Shown here: positions 55,189 through 62,764 of the stretch, piece after piece
How positions within the stretch are numbered: position 1 is the stretch's first letter
Layout: the number at the start of each line of letters is the position of its first letter
Notes under the pieces: model-generated
The model's database searches: none
What the model saw: only the letters and a program-made list of their open reading frames with translations
Told to the model about the DNA's origin: nothing
Program-made: the position numbers and the translations under genes
NCBI GenBank assembly: GCA_902363735.1
Contig: CABJBA010000011.1
Coordinates: 124,001-188,000, forward strand
Length of the DNA: 64,000 nucleotides
DNA from: Clostridiaceae bacterium
GTDB taxonomy: Bacteria; Bacillota; Clostridia; Lachnospirales; Lachnospiraceae
Direction: 5' to 3'

Positions 55189-56106
55189 TCAAAAATCTGA
55201 TAACTTACTTATATCTTCCAGTTTCTCTATATTAAAGACTTTTACATCTCTGGCTATCTTCTTCATAAACCCTGCCAGGGTTTTCCCCGGTCCGATTTCA
55301 ATAAAGGTGTCCACCCCGTCTGCCAGCATGGTTTCCACGCTCTGCTGCCAGCGCACGGAAGAATACACCTGCTTTTCCAGTAATGGCTTTACCATAGACT
55401 GATCTGTCACATACTCTGCGGTCACATTTGCCACATAAGGAATCTTAGGGGAAGATATATTCACTCCCTTTAATACAGCTCCCAGCTTTTCTCCTGCTCC
55501 CGTAAGCATAACAGAGTGAAACGGCCCGCTTACATTTAACATAAGAGCCCTCTTAGCCCCTACTGCCAAAAGCTTTTCATTGGCCTCTTCCACCGTCTCT
55601 TTTCTCCCTGATATAACAATCTGTCCAGGACAGTTATAATTGGCGATCTGGACTCCCTCCATACCGCTTAATACCTCTTCAATTTTAGAAGCATCTAAGG
55701 CCAGAATGGCAGCCATGGCTCCCATTCCCACCGGAACAGCCTCCTGCATCAGAATTCCCCTCTGCCTGACGGTGCAAATGGCATCCCCGTCACTCATGAC
55801 GCCAGCTGCCGCAAGAGCACAATATTCTCCCAGACTAAGGCCTGCCGCTACATCCGGCTTAATACCCTTTTTAGCCTCCAGCACCCTCATCATGGCAATA
55901 CCGGTAGTCACCATAGCCGCCTGGGTATATTCTGTAATATCCAGCCGGTCATTCTTTTCAAAGCATAATTCCGGCACTGAAAAGCCTAAAAGCTCCGAGG
56001 CCATATCAAATATTTCTCTTCCTATGGTTGTCTGCTCATAAAAATCCTGGCCCATTCCGCTGTATTGCGCACCCTGACCTGGGAAAATAAATGCAATCCT
56101 GCTCAT
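55189..56106 (-). CDS. fabD: Malonyl-CoA:ACP transacylase
   Basis: 305 residues. FPGQGAQY at the N-terminus, catalytic Ser in AGLSLGEYCAL, and His in GPFHSVML. Loads malonyl groups on ACP. ATG 56106 has GAGGAG at seven bases; an upstream TTG in frame is inside the ribosome site. Confidence 0.95.
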   Translation of the reverse strand: MSRIAFIFPGQGAQYSGMGQDFYEQTTIGREIFDMASELLGFSVPELCFEKNDRLDITEYTQAAMVTTGIAMMRVLEAKKGIKPDVAAGLSLGEYCALAAAGVMSDGDAICTVRQRGILMQEAVPVGMGAMAAILALDASKIEEVLSGMEGVQIANYNCPGQIVISGRKETVEEANEKLLAVGAKRALMLNVSGPFHSVMLTGAGEKLGAVLKGVNISSPKIPYVANVTAEYVTDQSMVKPLLEKQVYSSVRWQQSVETMLADGVDTFIEIGPGKTLAGFMKKIARDVKVFNIEKLEDISKLSDF

Positions 56107-56120
56107 AATCAAACTCCTCT

Positions 56121-57044
56121 TTAACGGCCAAGCAATGTTTCTGCCTGTTCCATCATTTCCTCAATCATTTCTTTACAGGTCTGTTCTTTTTCAATCATTC
56201 CTGCTATCTGGCCTGCCATCACAGTGCCGTTTGTAATATCTCCCTCCTGGACAGCCTTTCTCAAGGTTCCAAGGGTTATATATTCCAGTTCTTCAAAAGA
56301 CTTGCCTTCCTGTTCCAGTCTGGCATACTCTCTCGTCATCTGGTTTCTCAAGGATCTTACGGGATGTCCGTGAGTCCGTCCCGTCACGGCAGAATCAATG
56401 TCCTTTGCCTTGATGATCCTCTGCTTGTAATTCTCATGTACAATGGACTCTTTGGATACCACAAATCTGGTTCCCAACTGAACTGCCTCAGCACCCAGCA
56501 TAAAAACTGCCGCAATGCCTCTTCCGTCTCCAATTCCACCGGCAGCAATTACCGGAATGGATACTGCATCCGCCACTTGGGGAACCAGGGTCATGGTAGT
56601 CTGCTCTCCAATGTGGCCGCCGGATTCACATCCTTCCGCCACAATGGCATCTGCACCGTAGCGCTCCATTCTCTTAGCCAAAGCTACAGAAGCCACCACA
56701 GGAATCACTTTAATTCCGGCTGCCTTCCACATATCCATATATTTTTCCGGAGTTCCGGCTCCAGTGGTTACCACTTTGATACCTTCCTCCACAACTACCT
56801 TTGCCACTTCCGCAGCATGAGGACTTAACAACATTACATTGACGCCGATAGGCTTATTGGTCAGAGCCTTTGCCTTGCGGATTTCCTCCCGGACAACCTC
56901 CGCCGGAGCATTGGCACCGCCGATCAGTCCTAAACCGCCCGCTTCCGATACAGCCGCCGCCAGATGATGCTCAGCCACCCAGGCCATTCCGCCCTGGATA
57001 ATAGGATGCTCTATTCCCAAAAGTTCTGTAATTCTGGTTTTCAT
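56121..57044 (-). CDS. fabK: Enoyl-ACP reductase II (FabK)
   Basis: 307 residues. FMN TIM barrel: HPIIQGGMAWVAEHHLAAAVSEAGGLG, NVMLLSPHA, VAEGCESGGHIG, AAGGIGDGRG, GAEAVQLGTRF. Position between acpP and fabD is that of Streptococcus and Clostridia FabK. Final reduction in each elongation cycle; FabK enzymes are insensitive to triclosan. ATG overlaps the acpP stop (TAATG). Confidence 0.93.
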   Translation of the reverse strand: MKTRITELLGIEHPIIQGGMAWVAEHHLAAAVSEAGGLGLIGGANAPAEVVREEIRKAKALTNKPIGVNVMLLSPHAAEVAKVVVEEGIKVVTTGAGTPEKYMDMWKAAGIKVIPVVASVALAKRMERYGADAIVAEGCESGGHIGEQTTMTLVPQVADAVSIPVIAAGGIGDGRGIAAVFMLGAEAVQLGTRFVVSKESIVHENYKQRIIKAKDIDSAVTGRTHGHPVRSLRNQMTREYARLEQEGKSFEELEYITLGTLRKAVQEGDITNGTVMAGQIAGMIEKEQTCKEMIEEMMEQAETLLGR

Positions 57045-57277
57045 TACGCTTCCACGCCCTTTGCTTTTAAATAATCCATAACCTGACCAACTGAGGTCAG
57101 TTTCTCCAAATCCTCAGAAGGGATTTCCACGGAGTATTCGTCTTCCAGTGCCATAACCAGTTCAAATAAATCCAAAGAATCAGCTCCTAAATCTTCTTTG
57201 AAAGAAGACTCTGCTGTAACGATATCTGCCTCTACATTCAACTGCTCTGCAATAATTTCTTTCATTTTCTCTAACAT
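57044..57277 (-). CDS. acpP: Acyl carrier protein
   Basis: 77 residues, acidic, with phosphopantetheine site S34 in GADSLD. Carries the growing acyl chain. AGGAG before the ATG. A FabT/FabR-type palindrome lies about 50 bases upstream. Confidence 0.97.
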   Translation of the reverse strand: MLEKMKEIIAEQLNVEADIVTAESSFKEDLGADSLDLFELVMALEDEYSVEIPSEDLEKLTSVGQVMDYLKAKGVEA

Positions 57278-57324
57278 AATCTTAATCTCCTTTTATTCTT
57301 TCATTAATTTAAGTTTTATGCTAT

Positions 57325-57343
57325 TACTTTGAATTTCAAAGTA
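57325..57343. promoter_or_regulatory. FabT/FabR-type operator before acpP
   Basis: TACTTTGA-ATT-TCAAAGTA: perfect 8-bp arms around a 3-base centre, in the fabH-acpP gap. TTGACT (minus strand 57346-57351) flanks it, so it may lie inside a promoter. Matches the TTTGA-n3-TCAAA core of MarR-family fatty acid regulators. Confidence 0.7.
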
Positions 57344-57356
57344 TTAGTCAAAATCA

Positions 57357-58322
57357 TTACCACTCCAAAAGAGTGGCTCCCCAGGTTAACCCTGCGCCAA
57401 AGCCAGCAAGTATAAGCTTATCTCCCTGCTGTAATTTTCCTTCCCGGTTCATCTCATCCAGTAAAATAGGTATGGTAGCTCCCGAAGTGTTCCCAAACCG
57501 GTCTAAATTGGTGGGTAGCTTCTCCATAGGTATCTTTAATCTTTTTGCGATGGATTCAAAAATCCGGTAATTTGCCTGGTGCAGAATAAAATATTTAATT
57601 TCTTCTATGTCAGTTTCCGATTCAGCCAGCACTTTGTTAATGGATTCCGGTACTGTTTTAACAGCAAACTTAAAAACTTCCTGGCCATCCATTGTCATAT
57701 ATCCAAGCTCTGGTCCCTTTTCCGTCAAAAAATTGCCTGTGGTCCGTCCCGGACACACCAGAGCGCTTCCCCTGGTACCGTCGGCTCCCATTGTCAAATG
57801 AAAGCATCCTTCTTCGGATGCCTTTACAACCGCCGCTCCAGCTCCGTCTCCAAAGAGAACGCATGTGCCTCTGTCCGTCCAGTCGATGAGTTTGCTTAAG
57901 GTGTCCGCTCCAATGACCAGCCCGGTCTTGTAAATCCCTGATTTAAAAAAGCTATGGACCGTATTTAAGGCATATACAAACCCGGAGCAGGCTGCGCTTA
58001 AATCAAAAGCAACTGCCCTGCTGGCTCCGATTGCCGCCTGCACCTGGCAGGCACCGCTGGGAAAACAACAGTCCGAAGAAGATGTGGCTAAAATGATGAT
58101 ATCCAGCTCTTCTGCGGATATTCCTGCATTTTCAAGAGCTTTACTGGCAGCCTCCGCCGCCATTTGAGAAGTGCCGGATCCTTCTGTTGCAATCCGCCTC
58201 TCTCTGATTCCCGTTCTGGTCCGTATCCATTCATCGCTGGTTTCCACAACCTTTGACAGATCGTCATTAGTCACCACCTGTTCCGGCACGGCAGAACCTG
58301 TTCCTATAATTTTAGTTGTCAT
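57357..58322 (-). CDS. fabH: 3-oxoacyl-ACP synthase III
   Basis: 321 residues. Catalytic C112 in DLSAACSGFVYAL, His in FILHQANYRI, Asn in GNTSGATIPILLDEM. Starts fatty acid synthesis by condensing acyl-CoA with malonyl-ACP. ATG 58322 follows GGGGGAG; the longer frame to 58370 has no site. First gene of the operon. Confidence 0.95.
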   Translation of the reverse strand: MTTKIIGTGSAVPEQVVTNDDLSKVVETSDEWIRTRTGIRERRIATEGSGTSQMAAEAASKALENAGISAEELDIIILATSSSDCCFPSGACQVQAAIGASRAVAFDLSAACSGFVYALNTVHSFFKSGIYKTGLVIGADTLSKLIDWTDRGTCVLFGDGAGAAVVKASEEGCFHLTMGADGTRGSALVCPGRTTGNFLTEKGPELGYMTMDGQEVFKFAVKTVPESINKVLAESETDIEEIKYFILHQANYRIFESIAKRLKIPMEKLPTNLDRFGNTSGATIPILLDEMNREGKLQQGDKLILAGFGAGLTWGATLLEW

Positions 58323-58404
58323 AAACTCCCCCATCCATGCTGACCTATTCCGGAGAACAGAGCCATGCATACTGCGTTGGATTCGTTCGCAATATTTTTT
58401 TAAT

Positions 58405-58423
58405 TACTTTGATTTTCAAACTA
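58405..58423. promoter_or_regulatory. FabT/FabR-type operator before fabH
   Basis: TACTTTGA-TTT-TCAAACTA, one mismatch from perfect symmetry and nearly identical to the element before acpP. It sits immediately downstream of the -10 box of the fabH promoter, where a repressor would block initiation. Confidence 0.7.
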
Positions 58424-58425
58424 AT

Positions 58426-58453
58426 TCTATAATAAAGAAACATGAATTGTCAA
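58426..58453 (-). promoter_or_regulatory. Promoter of the fatty acid operon
   Basis: Minus strand TTGACA (58448-58453), 16-base spacer, TATAGA (58426-58431; TATAGAAT region), about 100 bases before the fabH ATG. Confidence 0.65.
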
Positions 58454-58461
58454 GAGAAATT

Positions 58462-59319
58462 TTACAATTGATTTTTTATCAAGTACTGATACACTTCCCT
58501 TTTGCTGATTCCTCTGTCCTTAGCCACCATACGCATGGCTTCCTTCCGCTCTATCTCCTGCCCCTCATAAAGAGCCATGTGCTCCTCAATGGACATTTCC
58601 TCAAAGCTCTTAGAACGTTCCTTCTTTATCTCCTGAATGCTTCTGCCCTCTATGACAATTACACACTCACCCTTAGGAGGTTGGTCCTCATAAGCCCTTA
58701 AAGCCTCTTCAAAGGTTGTCCTAAAAGCAGTCTCAAACCGTTTCGTTAGCTCCCTGCAGACCGTAATCCTGCGGTTTCCCAGCGTTTCATAAAGGTCTTC
58801 CAAGGTTCTTACAATGCGGTGTGGAGCTTCATAAAGAATGATAGTTCTGGTCTCATTCTTCAATTCATCCAGAATCCACTGCTTTTCTTTCTTATCTGAG
58901 GGCAAAAATGCCTCAAAACAAAAACGCCTTGTCTCAAGGCCTGAAATGGTCAAAGCCGTAATACATGCCGCAGGCCCAGGAAGCGAAGTCAGCTCAATCC
59001 CTGCCTCATAACACTGCTTCACCAGTTCCTCTCCAGGATCTGAAATTCCCGGCGTTCCCGCATCCGTAATCAGGGCCACATTGATCCCCTGTTCCATCTG
59101 CTCCACCAGATACCTTGCTTTTTCTATCTTATTATATTCGTGATAGCTGGTCATAGGGGTTTTAATTTCAAAATGATTAAGAAGCTTGATGCTATGCCTG
59201 GTATCCTCTGCTGCAATCAAATCCGCTTCTCTCAAGGTATTTAAAACCCTTAATGTAATATCTTCCAGATTCCCGATAGGGGTTGCACATAAAAATAACT
59301 TTCCCTTTTTTTCTTCCAA
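58462..59319 (-). CDS. rsmI: 16S rRNA (cytidine(1402)-2'-O)-methyltransferase
   Basis: 285 residues. Tetrapyrrole-methylase-like fold: LFLCATPIGNLEDITLR, AAEDTRHS, ITDAGTPGISDPG, SLPGPAA, LYEAPHRI. Starts with TTG: AGGAG lies six bases upstream, a stop codon lies two codons before, and the next Met comes after the conserved first strand. Methylates C1402 in the ribosomal P site. Confidence 0.93.
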   Translation of the reverse strand: MEEKKGKLFLCATPIGNLEDITLRVLNTLREADLIAAEDTRHSIKLLNHFEIKTPMTSYHEYNKIEKARYLVEQMEQGINVALITDAGTPGISDPGEELVKQCYEAGIELTSLPGPAACITALTISGLETRRFCFEAFLPSDKKEKQWILDELKNETRTIILYEAPHRIVRTLEDLYETLGNRRITVCRELTKRFETAFRTTFEEALRAYEDQPPKGECVIVIEGRSIQEIKKERSKSFEEMSIEEHMALYEGQEIERKEAMRMVAKDRGISKREVYQYLIKNQL

Positions 59320-59361
59320 TTTTCACTCCTGCAAATTTCCGTTCCGCTTTTCTTGTACCGG

Positions 59362-60099
59362 TCAATAACCGTAAACCGTATAAATTTGATCCGTATACAC
59401 GCCAGGTTCCCTGTATACAATAATCGGAGCTTCCACCTTAACCATGGATTTTCCTCCTCTCACTGCTTCAATAAGAACCATATTAGCCTCTCTGTCCACA
59501 TAGGGGTGAACCAGCTTCATTCTCTTTGGCTCCAGCTTATGTTCCTTTAACACAGTAATAATTTCTATAAGCCGGCGAGGCCGGTGCACCATATAAAACC
59601 GCCCTCCAGGCCTTAAAAGCCGGGCTGCCTCTCTCACCACATCCTCCAGAGTACAAAGCACTTCATGGCGGGCAATGGCCTTGGGAAGATCGGGGTTCTT
59701 AAGTCCATGGGAATCGTTCATATAAGGCGGATTTGACGTTACAACGTCAAAGGAAGCCGCGCCAAACAAGCGGCTGGCCTCCTTTATATCTCCTGTAACA
59801 ATAGAAACTTTTTCTTCCAGATGGTTTAATACCACACTACGTCTGGCCATATCAGCCATTTCTTCCTGAATTTCCAGCCCTGTATAATGAATTCCCTCAT
59901 ATTTTGCCTCTAAAAGTATAGGGATAATTCCAGTGCCTGTCCCAAGATCTAATGCCTTTTCCTCTGGCTTAACCTGAGCAAAACCAGAGAGAAGAACTGC
60001 ATCCATTCCAAAACAGAAACCATCTTTTTTCTGAATAATCTGATATCCGTTTCTCTGCAAATCATCTATACGTTCATTTTCATTTAAATCAATTGTCAT
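59362..60099 (-). CDS. trmN6: tRNA1(Val) (adenine(37)-N6)-methyltransferase
   Basis: 245 residues. SAM-binding ALDLGTGTGIIPILL and the N6-adenine motif NPPY (in VTSNPPYMND). YabB/YfiC family. Start ATG lies 11 bases inside ricT. Same place as yabB in the Bacillus yaaT-yabA-yabB-yabC region. Confidence 0.88.
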   Translation of the reverse strand: MTIDLNENERIDDLQRNGYQIIQKKDGFCFGMDAVLLSGFAQVKPEEKALDLGTGTGIIPILLEAKYEGIHYTGLEIQEEMADMARRSVVLNHLEEKVSIVTGDIKEASRLFGAASFDVVTSNPPYMNDSHGLKNPDLPKAIARHEVLCTLEDVVREAARLLRPGGRFYMVHRPRRLIEIITVLKEHKLEPKRMKLVHPYVDREANMVLIEAVRGGKSMVKVEAPIIVYREPGVYTDQIYTVYGY

Positions 60100-60997
60100 C
60101 TAGCTTTGACTTTCCTTCTCTTTTTTCCAGAGCCTCCAAAGCCCGCAGTTCGGCATCATTCACCTGGTTTTTATCCCGGCGCCTTCTGGGCTTAAACTTA
60201 AGCTGCTCCACCTTGTACTCCCTGATTTCCTTTTCATCTTTAATGGTGACAACTACCTTTACAAGCTGCCGCAGGACGCTGACGGAGTGAACCTCACCCT
60301 TAAGCCCTTCATCGGTAGTAACAAAATCTCCTACACTTGGAAGCTTGCTGTTTAAATCTTCATAAGTTTCCTCTTCATTCTTCAGACAGCACATCAGCCT
60401 TCCGCATACACCGGAAATCTTGGTAGGATTTAAAGAAAGATTTTGCTCCTTAGCCATCTTAATGGAAACAGGTATGAATTCAGACAAATACGAGTGACAG
60501 CATAAAGTTCTGCCGCAAACTCCGATTCCTCCGACAATTTTAGTCTCATCCCTTACACCTACCTGGCGAAGCTCAATTCTGGTTTTAAAGACCGAAGCCA
60601 GATCCTTTACCAGCTCCCTGAAATCAATTCTTCCATCTGCGGTAAAATAAAATAAAACCTTATTGTTATCAAAGGTATATTCCGCATCAATCAGCTTCAT
60701 CTGAAGCCCATGCTTACGGATCTTTTCCTTGCATATTTTAAATGCTTCCTTTTCCTTTTCGTGGTTTCTTTTTTCCACATCATCATCCGCCTTGGTGGCC
60801 ATCCGGATGACCTGCTTCAATGGCTGTACTACCTTCTCATCCTCCACCTCACGGCATCCCAAAACCACGTAACCATATTCAATTCCCCTGGCAGTTTCCA
60901 CAATCACATGATCCCCTGTCTGAACTTCCAGATTGACGGGATCAAAGTAATAGATTTTTCCTGCGTTCCGGAACCGGACTCCAATTACCTTTATCAT
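60089..60997 (-). CDS. ricT: PSP1/RicT (YaaT) regulatory iron-sulfur protein
   Basis: 302 residues. PSP1 domain with two Cys sets, CGRTLCCHSYL and CGRLMCCLKNE, that hold Fe-S clusters in the Bacillus RicA-RicF-RicT complex, which supports RNA maturation by RNase Y and sporulation. Basic C-terminal tail. ATG 60997 with AGGAG nine bases upstream; the codon before it is TTG. Stop of holB overlaps its leader. Confidence 0.92.
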   Translation of the reverse strand: MIKVIGVRFRNAGKIYYFDPVNLEVQTGDHVIVETARGIEYGYVVLGCREVEDEKVVQPLKQVIRMATKADDDVEKRNHEKEKEAFKICKEKIRKHGLQMKLIDAEYTFDNNKVLFYFTADGRIDFRELVKDLASVFKTRIELRQVGVRDETKIVGGIGVCGRTLCCHSYLSEFIPVSIKMAKEQNLSLNPTKISGVCGRLMCCLKNEEETYEDLNSKLPSVGDFVTTDEGLKGEVHSVSVLRQLVKVVVTIKDEKEIREYKVEQLKFKPRRRRDKNQVNDAELRALEALEKREGKSKLDDN

Positions 60998-61000
60998 CAA

Positions 61001-61990
61001 TTAATTCTCCTTCATAACAAGCAGCATCAGCTCCATAGCCAGTTCCATATTCACATTGGCGTCCAGACGAATCCTGGCTTTGTCAATGGCCTTTAATATG
61101 GCCTCAATTCCATCATAGGCACTGGCAGAGCCCATCTCCCTGATTGTATTGTATTCTTCCCTGAAAACCAGAAGATTGATGTCCTTAGTCACCTTATACA
61201 TTAAAATATCCCGATACCAGATCTGCATAAAATCAAGACAGCTCCTGATATCCAGATTCTCATCCTTCATTTTCTTAATATAGAAAAGAAGCTCTGTAAT
61301 ATCCATATTCCTCAAATGCTTCAGCATATGAAGAAGCTCCGTATACATGAGCTGGAACTCCTCAGAGGAAGCCAAATAAATAGCTCTGCCTAAATTTCCC
61401 CTGGCAAAAGCCCCGTAAATTTCCGCTCTGCTCTCCTTAATTCCCAAAGATCCAACCAAATAAGATTTAATAACCGAGTCCTGCAACGGCTTTAATTTAA
61501 GCTGAATACATCTGGATAGAATGGTTGGAAGAAATAGCTCCTGATTAGTTGTAAGCAGCATAATCACTGCATAAGAAGGCGGTTCCTCAATCGTCTTTAA
61601 AAGAGCATTCTGAGCCTGTACCGTCATTTTTTCTGCTTCATCTATAATATAGATTTTATAATAACTGCTGTAGGGACGTATCATAATGGTATCGTGAATT
61701 TGCCCTCTCACATCATCTACACCGATGCTGCCTGTCTTCTCATGAGTTACATAAATAAGATCCGGGTGATTTCCGCTCATTACCTGCTTGCAGGCATGAC
61801 ACTCCATACAGGGTTCCCTTTTCCCTTTTTCACAGAGAAGTGTCATGGCAAATGCATTAGCTAAGGATTTTCGTCCCATCCCTGCCTCTCCTGTAAGAAT
61901 ATAAGCATGAGAAACGTGATTTGATTCAATGGCTCTCTGCAAATGTTCTTTAATATTCTCATGACCAATGATATCCAAAAATCCTGGCAT
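61001..61990 (-). CDS. holB: DNA polymerase III delta' subunit
   Basis: 329 residues. Clamp-loader AAA fold: GHENIKEHLQRAI, AYILTGEAGMGRKSLA (P-loop form), zinc Cys set (EPCMECHACKQVMSGNHPD), IIDEAEKMTVQAQNALLKTIEEPP, LLTTNQELFLPTILSRC. Part of the clamp loader. First gene of the holB-ricT-trmN6-rsmI operon. Confidence 0.9.
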   Translation of the reverse strand: MPGFLDIIGHENIKEHLQRAIESNHVSHAYILTGEAGMGRKSLANAFAMTLLCEKGKREPCMECHACKQVMSGNHPDLIYVTHEKTGSIGVDDVRGQIHDTIMIRPYSSYYKIYIIDEAEKMTVQAQNALLKTIEEPPSYAVIMLLTTNQELFLPTILSRCIQLKLKPLQDSVIKSYLVGSLGIKESRAEIYGAFARGNLGRAIYLASSEEFQLMYTELLHMLKHLRNMDITELLFYIKKMKDENLDIRSCLDFMQIWYRDILMYKVTKDINLLVFREEYNTIREMGSASAYDGIEAILKAIDKARIRLDANVNMELAMELMLLVMKEN

Positions 61991-62061
61991 ATAGACACCT
62001 CCCTGCTCTAGTAAGTTTATCTATTCAACTGTATTACGCAGTGCTCAATGCTTTCGTGAAC

Positions 62062-62090
62062 ATTATAACACATAACATTTACAGCCACAA
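62062..62090 (-). promoter_or_regulatory. Promoter of the holB operon
   Basis: Minus strand TTGTGG (62085-62090), 17-base spacer, TATAAT (62062-62067), about 70 bases before the holB ATG. Confidence 0.55.
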
Positions 62091-62116
62091 GAAAGAAGTA
62101 TTGACAAATTTACCCC

Positions 62117-62707
62117 TTATGACAATGATTTCCCTACATACTCTGCTATCTCCTTAATACACCCTTCCAGGTCATTATTATAAAACCTTCTCTCTATTCC
62201 GCAGCTTTTTAAATTCTCTTCCTTAAAATCCTCTTCATCTGCCAGAAACCGCCTGCAAAGTTCCTTATACTTAGGAACCTTCTGGGTTCGTTCTCTTTCA
62301 ACCGCCCTCAACAGCCTGTCCCCGTCCTCAACCTCAACATAAATCGGAACCAAGTGTTCCTCCCCATAATAAGACCTGGTTTTCTCATAAGATTCCAGAG
62401 TTCCTATCATAAGATACCCCATATTTCCTTTCAGATCAATCTGGCCATCATCCACTGCAAAATAAGACCATGGACCATAAACAGTCTGATAAGTTCTTTC
62501 TTCAATAATCTTATGAGCCCGCCTGTATTCATCCAGCATCTTTTCTACCGTAAAATAATACTCTTCCCCCTCCAGTTCTCCATCTCTGATAGGTCTGGTT
62601 GTATAGGGAATAACTCTTTTTAACTGGGGAAACTTCTCCAGAAGTTTTTTATAAATTGTATCCTTGCCAGATGCACTTTTTCCCATTACATAAAATATTT
62701 TGCCCAT
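62117..62707 (-). CDS. Guanylate kinase-like protein
   Basis: 196 residues. P-loop GKSASGKDT (9-17), then IPYTTRPIRDGELEGEEYYF, the GMP-binding TTRxxR-GE-YYF set of guanylate kinases, and a YGPWSYF segment. Shorter and divergent after the middle, so a paralog rather than the main Gmk is likely. It takes the place that thymidylate kinase holds next to yaaO in Bacillus. Weak ribosome site. Confidence 0.75.
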   Translation of the reverse strand: MGKIFYVMGKSASGKDTIYKKLLEKFPQLKRVIPYTTRPIRDGELEGEEYYFTVEKMLDEYRRAHKIIEERTYQTVYGPWSYFAVDDGQIDLKGNMGYLMIGTLESYEKTRSYYGEEHLVPIYVEVEDGDRLLRAVERERTQKVPKYKELCRRFLADEEDFKEENLKSCGIERRFYNNDLEGCIKEIAEYVGKSLS

Positions 62708-62764
62708 TTTATCTGTTCCATCCCATTATTCTCTAGCTTGCTGCTGATTATTTTATTACATGAT

